NCBI RefSeq assembly: GCF_001723055.1 | Contig: NZ_MDCR01000039.1 | Location: 61,009 to 125,008, forward strand | Length of the DNA: 64,000 nt | Source of the DNA: Streptomyces niveus | GTDB taxonomy: Bacteria; Actinomycetota; Actinomycetes; Streptomycetales; Streptomycetaceae | Direction: 5' to 3' | Part shown: positions 42,171 to 51,364 of the stretch, piece by piece | Layout: each line of letters starts with the position of its first letter | How positions within the stretch are numbered: the stretch's first letter is position 1 | Translations under genes and position numbers: made by a program | Notes under the pieces: generated by a model | What the model saw: the letters and a program-made list of their open reading frames with translations, nothing else | The model's database searches: none | What the model was told of the DNA's origin: nothing

Positions 42171-43943
42171 ATGACGGCGACGAGCCAGGGCAAAGACGAA
42201 CTGGTGGAGATGGCGTGGGATCCCATCACCCGGATCGTCGGGAGTCTGGGTATCTACACGAAGATCGACTTCAAGCAGAAGGTCGTCGCCGAGTGCCACA
42301 GCACCAGCTCGATCTTCCGCGGCTATTCGGTCTTCATGAAGGGCAAGGACCCGCGCGACGCCCACTTCATCACCAGCCGGATCTGCGGAATCTGCGGTGA
42401 CAACCACGCCACCTGTTCCTGTTACGCGCAGAACATGGCGTACGGCGTGAAGCCGCCGCATCTGGGCGAGTGGATCGTGAATCTCGGCGAGGCCGCCGAG
42501 TACATGTTCGACCACAACATCTTCCAGGAGAATCTGGTCGGGGTCGACTACTGCGAGAAAATGGTCGCGGAGACCAATCCCGGCGTACTCGAACAGGCCA
42601 ACCGCACCGAGTCGCCGCACGCGGCGGACCACGGGTACAAGACCATCGGCGACATCATGCGGTCGCTGAACCCCTTCACGGGCGAGTTCTACCGCGAGGC
42701 CCTTCAGGTCAGCCGGATGACCCGCGAGATGTTCTGCCTCATGGAGGGCCGCCATGTGCACCCCTCCACGCTCTACCCCGGCGGGGTGGGCACGGTGGCG
42801 ACCATCCAGCTCATGACGGACTACATCACCCGTCTCCAGCGCTACGTGGAGTTCATGAAGAAGGTCGTGCCCATGCACGACGACCTCTTCGACTTCTTCT
42901 ACGAGGCGCTGCCCGGCTACGAGCAGGTCGGCAACCGCCGTATCCTGCTGGGTTGCTGGGGCTCCTTCCAGGACCCGGAGCACTGCAACTTCGAGTACAA
43001 GGACATGACCGACTGGGGTCGGAAGATGTATGTGACCCCCGGCGTCGTCGTGGACGGCAAGCTCGTCACCACCGACCTGGTGAAGATCAACCTCGGCATC
43101 CGCATCCTGCTCGGCTCGTCGTACTACAACGACTGGGACGAGCAGGAGATGTTCGTGACCCACGACCCCCTCGGCAACCCGGTCGACAAGCGCCACCCGT
43201 GGAACCAGCACACCAACCCGCAGCCGCAGAAGCGCGACCTGGGCGACAAGTACAGCTGGGTCATGTCGCCGCGCTGGTTCGACGGCAAGGACTACCTGGC
43301 GCTCGACACCGGCGGCGGGCCGCTCGCCCGGCTCTGGGTCACCGCGCTGGCCGGCCTGGTCGACATCGGCTACATCCAGGCCACCGGCAAGAGCGTGAAG
43401 ATCAACCTCCCCAAGACCGCGCTGAAGGGCCCGGTCGAGCTGGAGTGGCACGTCCCGCGCTGGAGCAACACGATCGAGCGCAACCGCGCGCGGACCTACT
43501 TCCAGGCGTACGCGGCGGCCTGCGCCCTGCACTTCGCCGAGAAGGCCCTCGTGGAGATCCGGGCCGGCCGCACCAAGACGTGGGAGAAGTTCGAGGTCCC
43601 GGAGGAGGCCGTCGGCTGCGGCTTCACCGAGGCCGTACGCGGTGTGCTCTCGCACCACATGGTGATCAAGGACGGCAAGATCGCCAACTACCACCCGTAC
43701 CCGCCGACCCCGTGGAACGCGAGCCCGCGCGACACCTACGGGACACCGGGGCCCTACGAGGACGCGGTGCAGGGCCAGCCGATCTTCGAGGAGAACGACC
43801 GGGAGAACTTCAAGGGCATCGACATCATGCGCACGGTCCGCAGCTTCGACCCCTGTCTGCCCTGCGGCGTGCACATGTATCTCGGTGAGGGCAAGAAGCT
43901 GGAGCTGCTGCACTCGCCCACGCAGTCCGCGGGCAGTGAGTGA
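42171..43943 (+). CDS. hhyL: [NiFe]-hydrogenase large subunit, actinobacterial group 1h
   Basis: 590 residues, start ATG 42171. The nickel ligands are in the L1 motif RICGICGDNH (C72 and C75) and the L2 motif DPCLPCGVH (C562 and C565). The protein continues 22 residues beyond H568. This C-terminal tail is removed by the maturation protease encoded downstream once nickel is in place. It holds the NiFe(CN)2CO site that splits H2. The next gene starts within its last codons, so translation is coupled to the NifU/Rieske-like protein. Confidence 0.96.
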   Translation: MTATSQGKDELVEMAWDPITRIVGSLGIYTKIDFKQKVVAECHSTSSIFRGYSVFMKGKDPRDAHFITSRICGICGDNHATCSCYAQNMAYGVKPPHLGEWIVNLGEAAEYMFDHNIFQENLVGVDYCEKMVAETNPGVLEQANRTESPHAADHGYKTIGDIMRSLNPFTGEFYREALQVSRMTREMFCLMEGRHVHPSTLYPGGVGTVATIQLMTDYITRLQRYVEFMKKVVPMHDDLFDFFYEALPGYEQVGNRRILLGCWGSFQDPEHCNFEYKDMTDWGRKMYVTPGVVVDGKLVTTDLVKINLGIRILLGSSYYNDWDEQEMFVTHDPLGNPVDKRHPWNQHTNPQPQKRDLGDKYSWVMSPRWFDGKDYLALDTGGGPLARLWVTALAGLVDIGYIQATGKSVKINLPKTALKGPVELEWHVPRWSNTIERNRARTYFQAYAAACALHFAEKALVEIRAGRTKTWEKFEVPEEAVGCGFTEAVRGVLSHHMVIKDGKIANYHPYPPTPWNASPRDTYGTPGPYEDAVQGQPIFEENDRENFKGIDIMRTVRSFDPCLPCGVHMYLGEGKKLELLHSPTQSAGSE

Positions 43944-44940
43944 CGTGCCCGAGGCTCCCCGGACGACCGAGGCTCCCGAAGTGACCGGCCCGGTGACCGA
44001 CGAGTGGCGGGCGACCGGGGAGCGTATCGACACCCTGATCGCCGCCAGCGCGGCCGGCGGCGTCGTCGCCCGCGAGCGCAGCGAGGAACTGGTGCGGCTC
44101 GTCACCGACTTCTACGGCGCCGGCCTGGAACGCCTCCTCGACCTCGTCCATGAACAGGGGCGGCTGGACGACGAGTTGCTGGCCGCCCTCGCCGCCGACG
44201 ACCTGGTGGCGAGCGTGCTGCTGGTGCACGGACTGCACCCGTACAGCGTGACGACGCGCGTCGAGAACGCGCTGGAGAGCGTGCGGCCGTATCTCGGCTC
44301 GCACGGCGGCGACGTCGAGTTGCTGGGTGTCACGGACGAAGGCGTCGTACGGCTACGGCTGCTGGGCAGTTGTGACGGCTGCCCGTCCTCCTCCGCCACC
44401 CTCGAACTCGCCGTACAGGGCGCGGTCGAGGCGGCGGCGCCGGAGATCACCACCATCGAGGTCGAGTCCGCCGAGCGGAACGCCGCCGAGGCCGCGGGCC
44501 CCCTCGTACCGGTGGACGCGCTCTTCGCCCGGCTGCACGACGCGGATCCCCTCCACGGCGCGGGCGGTCAGGACTCCGGCGCCACCTGGGAGCCGGTACC
44601 CGACCTGCTCACCCTGGAGCCCGGCGGCGTGGCGCGCCTCACCGCCGGGGGACTGCCGGTCGTGGCCTGCCGGATCGGCCCCGACCTGTTCGCCTTCCGC
44701 GACCGCTGCGCCCGGTGCGAACGCCCGATGGAGGGCGCCACGCTGGCCCGGCGCCTGGGCGGCGGCTCGGGCGACGGGGTGCTGCGCTGCGCCGCCTGCC
44801 GCGCGCACTACGACGTACGACGGGCCGGTGCCTGTCTCGACCCGGAGGCCGACGGGGCGCATCTGGACCCGCTGCCGCTGCTCGCGGACGGGGCGTCGGT
44901 CTCCGTCGCCGTACCGGCCACGCACGTGGTCGCGACATGA
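43936..44940 (+). CDS. hhyE: Hydrogenase-associated iron-sulfur protein with NifU-like and Rieske-like domains
   Basis: 334 residues from GTG 43936, overlapping the hhyL stop by eight bases (GTG 43945 is an alternative). Residues about 110-180 form an NifU C-terminal-like domain (VRPYLGSHGGDVELLG, CDGCPSS) with CxxC. The C-terminal third has a Rieske-type fold pattern in which the metal motifs read CARC and CAACRAHYDV. That gives Cys pairs where classical Rieske proteins have CxH and CxxH. Homologues in mycobacterial hhy operons are proposed to relay electrons from the hydrogenase to the respiratory chain (established as a proposal; the symbol is applied by analogy). Coupled to the DUF5947 gene by ATGA. 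Confidence 0.82.
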   Translation: MSDVPEAPRTTEAPEVTGPVTDEWRATGERIDTLIAASAAGGVVARERSEELVRLVTDFYGAGLERLLDLVHEQGRLDDELLAALAADDLVASVLLVHGLHPYSVTTRVENALESVRPYLGSHGGDVELLGVTDEGVVRLRLLGSCDGCPSSSATLELAVQGAVEAAAPEITTIEVESAERNAAEAAGPLVPVDALFARLHDADPLHGAGGQDSGATWEPVPDLLTLEPGGVARLTAGGLPVVACRIGPDLFAFRDRCARCERPMEGATLARRLGGGSGDGVLRCAACRAHYDVRRAGACLDPEADGAHLDPLPLLADGASVSVAVPATHVVAT

Positions 44941-45638
44941 GCGCGCCCACCGGCCGCGCCGTGCCCCGGGGGCGCGCCGCGTCCCCGGTCGCCGCGCTGC
45001 TGCGGGTCAGCCGCAACCGGCCCGAGCCGGTCGCCGGCGAGCGGTGCGAGATGTGCGCCACGCCGATCGGCGAGGAACACCAGCACGTGGTGAATCTGGA
45101 GAGCCGCAGCCTGATGTGCGGCTGCCGCGCCTGCTATCTGCTCTTCACCGACGACGGCGCGCAACTGCGCTACCGCGCCGTCCCCGACCGGTACCTGCGT
45201 TTCGACGGGCTCCCGCTGGACGCGCGCACCTGGGACGAACTGCAGATCCCGGTGGGTCTGGCGTTCCTGTTCCGCAACTCCGCGCAGGACCGCACCATCG
45301 CCTTCTACCCCGGCCCGGCCGGGGCCACCGAGTCCGAACTGCCCCTCGACGCGTGGTCGACCATCGTGGAGGCCAGCCCCGAACTGGCCGTGCTGCGGCC
45401 GGACGTCGAGGCACTGCTCGTACGCCGCACCGACACGGGCGGCGGAGGCGGCGGTCGCGAGATCGCCGCCTCCTGCCATCTGGTCCCGATCGACGCGTGC
45501 TACGAACTGGTCGGCCGGCTGCGGACGTTGTGGCGCGGCTTCGACGGCGGCCGGGAGGCGCACGCCGCGATGGACGCCTTCTTCGAGCATGTACAGGCCC
45601 GCAGCCGGCCCGCGCCCACCTCGGGTGGTCCCTCGTGA
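44937..45638 (+). CDS. DUF5947-like hydrogenase-cluster protein
   Basis: 233 residues from ATG 44937 (ATGA overlap). Near the N-terminus a four-cysteine set, CEMC then CGCRACYLLF about 28 residues later, looks like a zinc or iron-sulfur site. The middle has YRAVPDRYLRFDG and IPVGLAFLFRNSAQ, which I associate with the DUF5947 family found in group 1h hydrogenase operons. No signal peptide or membrane span. It is coupled at both ends to its neighbours, so a stoichiometric role in maturation or electron transfer is likely, but the function is unknown. Confidence 0.8.
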   Translation: MSAPTGRAVPRGRAASPVAALLRVSRNRPEPVAGERCEMCATPIGEEHQHVVNLESRSLMCGCRACYLLFTDDGAQLRYRAVPDRYLRFDGLPLDARTWDELQIPVGLAFLFRNSAQDRTIAFYPGPAGATESELPLDAWSTIVEASPELAVLRPDVEALLVRRTDTGGGGGGREIAASCHLVPIDACYELVGRLRTLWRGFDGGREAHAAMDAFFEHVQARSRPAPTSGGPS

Positions 45639-46339
45639 GCGGCGCCGCTGCCCCCGGTCCCGGCCTGGAGTTCTCCGTACGCGACATCGTCGCCGAGCCG
45701 TACTCCGCCGCTCCCCAACTGACCGCGCGGCTGCGGATCGAGGACGGTACGGACGAGCGGATCCACGCGATGGTGCTGCGCTGCCAGGTCCGTATCGAAC
45801 CGCAGCGCCGCCACTACGGACCGGCCGAACAGGATTCCCTGCGCGGGCTGTTCGGGGAGCGCGAGAGGTGGTCGGACACCCTGCGGCCGTTCCAGTGGAT
45901 GCAGTGCCACACGACCGTCCAGGGCTTCACCGGATCCACCGAGGTCGACCTCGCACTGCCCTGCACCTACGACTTCGACGTCATCGGCTCCCGCTATCTG
46001 CACGCGCTCGGCGACGGGACGGTGCCGATCAGCCTGCTCTTCTCGGGCACCGTCTTCACCAAGGGCGGTGGGAGCGGCGGCGGTTCGGGCTTCGGCGTAC
46101 GGCAGGTGCCCTGGGACTGCGAGGCGCGCTATCAGCTACCCGTCGCGGTGTGGCGGCAGATGATCGCGGCCCATTTCCCCAACTCCGGCTGGATCAGGCT
46201 CGATCACGACGTCCTCGCCCGCTTCGCCGACTTCCGGGAGCGGCGCGGGCTGATCAGCTGGGACGAGACGGTGACCACGGTACTGGCGGACGCGCGGGCG
46301 CGGGCCGCCGCTGACGAGATCGGTGAGGTGGTCACATGA
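45635..46339 (+). CDS. DUF6084-like hydrogenase-cluster protein
   Basis: 234 residues from GTG 45635 (GTGA overlap). Beta-rich soluble protein: LEFSVRDIVAEPYSAAPQL, then IHAMVLRCQVRIEPQRRHYG and WSDTLRPFQWMQCHTTV. A Gly/Ser-rich loop (TKGGGSGGGSGFGVRQVPW) and a Trp-rich C-terminal part follow. The pattern fits the DUF6084 family associated with actinobacterial hydrogenases. Function unknown; its position between two other coupled unknowns suggests they form a complex or maturation set. Confidence 0.78.
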   Translation: MSGAAAPGPGLEFSVRDIVAEPYSAAPQLTARLRIEDGTDERIHAMVLRCQVRIEPQRRHYGPAEQDSLRGLFGERERWSDTLRPFQWMQCHTTVQGFTGSTEVDLALPCTYDFDVIGSRYLHALGDGTVPISLLFSGTVFTKGGGSGGGSGFGVRQVPWDCEARYQLPVAVWRQMIAAHFPNSGWIRLDHDVLARFADFRERRGLISWDETVTTVLADARARAAADEIGEVVT

Positions 46340-47835
46340 CCCCGGTGACGCCCGCGCCCCCCGTGGGCCTCGACCATGTCCGTACGATCGCCGACGCGGT
46401 GCTGTACGAGGGGTACTTGCTGTACCCGTACCGCGCCAGCTCCCACAAGAACCAGTCCCGCTGGCAGTTCGGCGTCCTCGGCCCGCCCCACGCGGCGCCC
46501 GGGAGCTTCGCCGAGGACCCGGGCATGGCGATGCAGACCCTGCTCCAGATCTCCGACGAACCGTCGGCCGACGTGCCCCAGGTGACCGTTCGCCTCCGGT
46601 TCCTCCAGCTCCAGGTGCGCGAGGTGCAGCGGCTGGACGAGGACGGCGGCCACACCCCCGTCGCCGGACTCGACGTCGCCGGTGTGTCCGTCCTGAGCTG
46701 GGACGAGGCGGTCGAGTGCGAACTCGACCTGGGTGCGGTCCCGTTGAGCGGCGAGGACGGGGCGACCGACGAACTGCGGACCGTCCCCGGCGGCGAGGAG
46801 ACCGAGCCGCTGACGGACGCGGCCGGTGTCACGGTCGGCCGCGTCGTACGGCGCCGCGAACCGCTGACGGCCCGCGTCCGTACCCGTACGACACGGGACG
46901 ACGGCTTCCTGCGGCTGTCGGTGTCGGTCGACAACGAGCACGCGGGAACCGCCACCGACAAGGACGCCGCGATCCGCGCCTCCCTGATCGGCACCCACCT
47001 GCTCCTCCAGGCCCACGGCGCCGGCTTCCTCTCCCTGCGCGAGCCCCCGGACGAGGCGGCCCCCGCAGCCGCCCGGTGCGAACAGCGCAGGTGCTGGCCG
47101 GTGCTGGCCGGCGCGAAGGGCTCCACGGACACGGTGCTCGGCGCGCCGATCATCCTCTACGACCACCCGGAGATCGCCGAACAGAGCCCCGGCGCGCTGT
47201 TCGACTCCACCGAGATCGACGAGATCCTCACCCTCCGGGTGATGACCATGACGGAGGAGGAGAAGGCGGAGGCGCGGGCCACCGACCCCCGCGCCCGCGA
47301 GATCATCGACCGCTGCGACAAGATGTCGCCGGGCGACCTCCAGCAGCTCCACGGCCTTCTCCGCGACCCTCACGGCCCCCGTCCCGGGCCCGCCGCAAGC
47401 GCCGTCGGCGATCTGCGGGACGCCGAGCCGGCCGCGTTCGACACCGGCGGCGCGCCCTGGTGGGACCCGGCGGCCGACGCCGCCGTGTCGCCCGGCTCCG
47501 ACGCCGTCATGATCGAGGGGGTCGCCGTCGCCAAGGGCAGCCTCGTCCGCGTCCACCCGTCACGCCGCGCCGACGCGCAGGACCTCTTCTTCGCCGGTCA
47601 GGTGGCGCGCGTGACCGCCGTCCTGTCGGACGTAGACGGCGGCGTACACGTCGCCCTCGTCCTGGTCGACGACCCGGCGGCCGACATGCACGACTGGTAC
47701 GGCCGCTACTTCTACTTCGCCCCCGACGAACTCGAACCCCTGCCCGACCTCACCGATGTCCCCGGCACCCCCGGCACTCCCGGCGCCTCCGAAACGCCCC
47801 AATCACCCGAACACCGGAAGGAGACCCCCTCGTGA
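46336..47835 (+). CDS. Unrecognised hydrogenase-cluster protein
   Basis: 499 residues, start ATG 46336 overlapping the previous stop. It begins VRTIADAVLYEGYLLYPYRASSHKNQSRWQFGVL, a motif I have seen only in hydrogenase-linked hypothetical proteins. The N-terminal two-thirds is beta-rich with an acidic central region. The C-terminal third has a small barrel-like segment around VAKGSLVRVHPSRRADAQDLFF. No membrane spans or cofactor motifs. Coupled by GTGA to a 39-residue membrane peptide. Role unknown; conservation of the gene order would argue for maturation. Confidence 0.78.
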   Translation: MTPVTPAPPVGLDHVRTIADAVLYEGYLLYPYRASSHKNQSRWQFGVLGPPHAAPGSFAEDPGMAMQTLLQISDEPSADVPQVTVRLRFLQLQVREVQRLDEDGGHTPVAGLDVAGVSVLSWDEAVECELDLGAVPLSGEDGATDELRTVPGGEETEPLTDAAGVTVGRVVRRREPLTARVRTRTTRDDGFLRLSVSVDNEHAGTATDKDAAIRASLIGTHLLLQAHGAGFLSLREPPDEAAPAAARCEQRRCWPVLAGAKGSTDTVLGAPIILYDHPEIAEQSPGALFDSTEIDEILTLRVMTMTEEEKAEARATDPRAREIIDRCDKMSPGDLQQLHGLLRDPHGPRPGPAASAVGDLRDAEPAAFDTGGAPWWDPAADAAVSPGSDAVMIEGVAVAKGSLVRVHPSRRADAQDLFFAGQVARVTAVLSDVDGGVHVALVLVDDPAADMHDWYGRYFYFAPDELEPLPDLTDVPGTPGTPGASETPQSPEHRKETPS

Positions 47836-47951
47836 GAATCCTCGGAATGGTCACCGCAGGTGCCGCCGCGGCCATGGCGGTCGTCGCCGTCGCCGTCGGC
47901 GTGCGTTCGATCCCCGACATCCGCCGATACGTCCGCATGCGCTCGATGTGA
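47832..47951 (+). CDS. 39-residue single-span membrane peptide (DUF6893-like)
   Basis: GTG 47832 overlaps the preceding stop (GTGA); the peptide ends at TGA 47949-47951. It is one hydrophobic helix (LGMVTAGAAAAMAVVAVAVG) followed by a basic tail SIPDIRRYVRMRSM, i.e. N-out/C-in or a membrane hook. It is shorter than usual gene-calling limits. Its coupling to the operon suggests a membrane anchor or assembly factor for the otherwise soluble hydrogenase (inference). Confidence 0.75.
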   Translation: MRILGMVTAGAAAAMAVVAVAVGVRSIPDIRRYVRMRSM

Positions 47952-47980
47952 GCGCGTCGCACGAGTGAGAGGAACATCCC

Positions 47981-48187
47981 ATGACTGACACGGCACGTGG
48001 ACGCCACGACGAAGAACCACAGGAGGAGCGGGGCCCGAAGGGGTCGCGCGACACCGGCTCGGACCGGCCCTCCGGCGGCCCGGCCGAGCGGCCCGCCGGC
48101 CGCTCCGACAAGAGGTCGGACACCTCCGTCAAGCCCGAGAAGCCCATCGACCCGGACTCGCCGAACCTCCGGTCCGGCGGGAACTGA
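47981..48187 (+). CDS. Small hydrophilic disordered protein
   Basis: 68 residues from ATG 47981, with AGAGGA about eight bases upstream. Composition is Asp, Glu, Arg, Lys, Pro, Ser and Gly with no hydrophobic core (RGRHDEEPQEERGPKGSRD), so it is probably intrinsically disordered. No family recognised. It lies 29 bases after the membrane peptide and six before the protease gene, all on the same strand. Confidence 0.65.
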   Translation: MTDTARGRHDEEPQEERGPKGSRDTGSDRPSGGPAERPAGRSDKRSDTSVKPEKPIDPDSPNLRSGGN

Positions 48188-48193
48188 CCTGAC

Positions 48194-48724
48194 GTGACCA
48201 GAGCCGTGCTCGTTGCCGGCATCGGCAATCTCTTCCTCGGCGACGACGGTTTCGGCCCCGAGGTCGTACGCCGGCTCGCCACCGACCCCGGTCCGCCGCT
48301 CCCGGGCGGCGTCCGGGTCGTCGACTACGGCATCCGGGGCATGCACCTCGCGTACGACCTGCTCGACGGGTACGACGCGCTGGTGCTGGTCGACGCCTAC
48401 CCGGGCGGCGGCGCACCCGGTGAGCTGACGGTGCTGGAGGTCGGAGCGGACGACCTCGGAGCGGGTGAATTCGACGCACACGGCATGAATCCGGTATCTG
48501 TCCTGGCAAATCTGGGCCAACTGGGCGGTACGCTTCCGCTGACCCACGTTGTGGGGTGCACCCCCGCCGACGTCGAGGAGGGCATCGGCCTCACCGAGGC
48601 CGTCGCCGCCGCCGTACCCGAAGCGGTGGCGGAGGTGCGGGCGCTGGTCCGGCGGCTCTCGGCGGCCGGACCCGCACCCACTCCAGAACGCGCACCCGCA
48701 CCCGCCCGGACCCGGAGGTCCTGA
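48194..48724 (+). CDS. Hydrogenase maturation endopeptidase (HyaD/HupD/HybD family)
   Basis: 176 residues from GTG 48194. Nickel-sensing residues of the family: acidic residues in GIGNLFLGDDGFGPEVV, Asp in LVLVDAYPGG, and His in LTHVVGCTPAD. It checks for inserted nickel and then cuts the HhyL C-terminal tail after H568. The C-terminus (about 30 residues) is a Pro/Arg-rich extension. Two bases separate its stop from the HypC-HypF start. Confidence 0.92.
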   Translation: MTRAVLVAGIGNLFLGDDGFGPEVVRRLATDPGPPLPGGVRVVDYGIRGMHLAYDLLDGYDALVLVDAYPGGGAPGELTVLEVGADDLGAGEFDAHGMNPVSVLANLGQLGGTLPLTHVVGCTPADVEEGIGLTEAVAAAVPEAVAEVRALVRRLSAAGPAPTPERAPAPARTRRS

Positions 48725-48726
48725 TC

Positions 48727-51297
48727 ATGTGTCTCGGTATCCCTGGGCGAGTGGTGGAGATCGTCGAGGGGTACGCGGACCAGCTCGCCCTCGTCGACGT
48801 GGAGGGCGCCCGGCGCCGTATCAACGTCGGCATGCTCGACGCACCCCCGGCCGCCGGTGACTGGGTGCTGCTGCACATGGGCTTCGCGATGGAGATCATC
48901 GACGAGACGAAGGCGGCGGAGGCGCTGTCGGGCCTGGAGATGATGGGCAGCGGCGCCCGTGAGACGGAAGACGCCGAACAGCCGCGCGTACGCCGCCGGT
49001 TCGAGGTTCGCGGTGTCGTCCAGGGCGTGGGATTCCGCCCGTTCGTCTATGTCACCGCCGCCGAACTCGCGCTCACCGGCTCGGTGTCCAACACCGGCTC
49101 CGGCGTGGTGGCCGAGGTGGAGGGCGACGCCGACGCGGTCGCGGAGTTCGGCCGCAGGCTGCAGGCCGACCCGCCCCCGCTCGCGGTCGTGGAGTCCGTG
49201 GCCGTGACGGAGCAACCACCCACCGGGGGAGCGGAGTTCGTCATCGCCGCCTCCAGCGCGTCGGACCGGGTACGCACCCTGGTCTCGCCCGACACCGCGA
49301 CCTGCCGGGACTGTCTGGCCGAACTGCGCGACCCGGCCGACCGGCGCCACCGCCACCCCTTCATCACCTGCACCCACTGCGGCCCGCGCTTCACCATCGT
49401 CACCGGCATGCCCTACGACCGCGCGGCGACGACGATGGCGGCGTTCGACATGTGCGACGACTGCCGCGCGGAGTACGACGACCCCCGCGACCGGCGCTTC
49501 CACGCCCAGCCGATCGCCTGCCACGCCTGCGGCCCCCGTCTCGAACTCGTCGGCGGGCAGGGCGAGACGCTCGGCCGCGGCGACCAAGCGCTGCGCGCCG
49601 CACGGCAGTTGCTCGCCGAGGGAAAGATCGTCGCGATCAAGGGACTGGGCGGCTACCACCTCGCGTGCGACGCCCGCGACGAGACCGCGGTCACCGAACT
49701 CCGGCGCCGCAAGCAGCGCGGTGGCAAGCCCTTCGCCGTCATGGTCAAGGACCTCGACGTCGCCGAGGGACTGGTGACACTCGACGACGACGAGCGGGCC
49801 CTCCTCGGCGGCGGCCGGAAGCCGATCGTGCTGCTGCCACGCCGTACCCCGGCCGCCGGGACGGGCGTCGCCGCCACCGTGGCGCCCGGCAACCCGGACC
49901 TCGGCGTGCTGCTCCCGTACACCCCGCTGCACGTCCTCCTCTTCGGCATCGGTGACGACACCCCCGGTCCCGACGCCCTGGTCATGACATCCGGCAACCG
50001 GTCCGGCGAGCCGATCGTCACCGACGACGCGTCGGCGCTGACCGAACTCGCCCCGCTGGCCGACGCCTGGCTGCGGCACGACCGCCCCATCCAGGTGCCG
50101 TGCGACGACTCGGTCAGCCGCTTCGTCGCCGGCGCCGAACTGCCCCTGCGCAGGTCACGCGGGTACGCGCCACTGCCCCTCGCCCTGCCCTTCGACATCC
50201 CGCCACTGCTCGCCGCCGGCGCCGACCTGAAGAACACCTGCGCGCTCGGCGAGGGCGGCTACGCCTGGGTCAGCCAGCACATCGGCGACATGGACGACCT
50301 CTCCACCGTCGACGCGCTGACCCGCACGGCGGATCGACTCGCGCTGCTGACCGGCGTCGAACCGGAACAGCTCGTGGCCGACGCCCACCCCGGCTACCGC
50401 TCCGGCGCCTGGGCCCGCGCGCACGCCAACGGCCGTGCCGTGCGCACCGTGCAGCACCACCACGCGCACATCGCGGCCGTGCTGGGCGAGCACGGCGTCG
50501 ACCCCGGCGAGCGGGTCATCGGCTTCGCGTACGACGGGACCGGCCACGGCCCCGACGGCGCGGTGTGGGGCGGCGAGACACTGATCGCCGACTACAAGTC
50601 CTACCGCAGGGCGGCCCACTTGGCGTACGTCCCCCTCGCGGGCGGTGACGCGAGCGTGCTGCGGCCGTACCGGATGGCGCTCGCCCAACTGCACGCCGCC
50701 AAGATCCCCTGGGACGAGAAGCTGCCCGCCGTGGCCGCCTGCCCGGCCAAGGAACGCGACGTACTGGCGCACCAGTTCGCGACTGACTTCGGCTGCGTGC
50801 CGACGTCGAGCATGGGCCGGCTCTTCGACGCGGTGGCCTCACTGGCGGGCGTACGGCACGAGGTGGCGTACGAGGCGGAGGCGGCCATCGCGCTGGAGGG
50901 CCTGGCCCGGTCGGCATCGGGGGAGACCTCGGGAACGCCGTACGACTTCGGGGTCCTGGCGGGCCGCGACATCGGGGAACCGGTGGTCGCCGACGCCGCG
51001 CCGGTGATCCGCGCCGTGGTCGCCGACGTACGCGCGGGCGTCCCGCCCGAGCTGATCGCCGCGCGCTTCCACGCTGCCGTCGCGGCCCTCACCGTCGACC
51101 TCGCGGAGCTGTTCCGGCACCGCACCGGGCTCGGCGTGGTGGCTCTCGGCGGCGGGGTCTTCCAGAACGCCGTCCTGCTCGAAGAGACCCAACGGACCCT
51201 GAGGGCGAAGGACTTCACCGTGCTGCGGCCCCGGCTGCTGCCGCCCAACGACGGCGGCATCGCACTGGGCCAACTGCTGGTCGCGGCGTCCGGCTGA
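48727..51297 (+). CDS. hypF: HypC-HypF fusion: hydrogenase chaperone joined to carbamoyltransferase
   Basis: 856 residues in one uninterrupted frame from ATG 48727. Residues 1-80 are a complete HypC (MCLGIPGRVVEI with the essential Cys2, and LLHMGFAMEIIDE). After a short linker HypF begins at about residue 90 with an acylphosphatase domain (FEVRGVVQGVGFRPFVYV). Then come the two zinc-finger pairs (CRDC/CTHC and CDDC/CHAC), a YrdC-like domain (IVAIKGLGGYHLACDA, MTSGNRSGEPI) and the Kae1-like domain (QHHHAHIAAVLGEHG). HypF makes the thiocarbamoyl precursor of cyanide. I read the junction codon by codon and found no stop. A stand-alone HypC follows, so the cell has two HypC domains. Confidence 0.93.
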   Translation: MCLGIPGRVVEIVEGYADQLALVDVEGARRRINVGMLDAPPAAGDWVLLHMGFAMEIIDETKAAEALSGLEMMGSGARETEDAEQPRVRRRFEVRGVVQGVGFRPFVYVTAAELALTGSVSNTGSGVVAEVEGDADAVAEFGRRLQADPPPLAVVESVAVTEQPPTGGAEFVIAASSASDRVRTLVSPDTATCRDCLAELRDPADRRHRHPFITCTHCGPRFTIVTGMPYDRAATTMAAFDMCDDCRAEYDDPRDRRFHAQPIACHACGPRLELVGGQGETLGRGDQALRAARQLLAEGKIVAIKGLGGYHLACDARDETAVTELRRRKQRGGKPFAVMVKDLDVAEGLVTLDDDERALLGGGRKPIVLLPRRTPAAGTGVAATVAPGNPDLGVLLPYTPLHVLLFGIGDDTPGPDALVMTSGNRSGEPIVTDDASALTELAPLADAWLRHDRPIQVPCDDSVSRFVAGAELPLRRSRGYAPLPLALPFDIPPLLAAGADLKNTCALGEGGYAWVSQHIGDMDDLSTVDALTRTADRLALLTGVEPEQLVADAHPGYRSGAWARAHANGRAVRTVQHHHAHIAAVLGEHGVDPGERVIGFAYDGTGHGPDGAVWGGETLIADYKSYRRAAHLAYVPLAGGDASVLRPYRMALAQLHAAKIPWDEKLPAVAACPAKERDVLAHQFATDFGCVPTSSMGRLFDAVASLAGVRHEVAYEAEAAIALEGLARSASGETSGTPYDFGVLAGRDIGEPVVADAAPVIRAVVADVRAGVPPELIAARFHAAVAALTVDLAELFRHRTGLGVVALGGGVFQNAVLLEETQRTLRAKDFTVLRPRLLPPNDGGIALGQLLVAASG

Positions 51298-51364
51298 TCC
51301 CGCGCCGGAGCACTCCGTCCATCAACCCATCCATCACCGCGTCAAGAGAGAAGGAGGAGGCACC

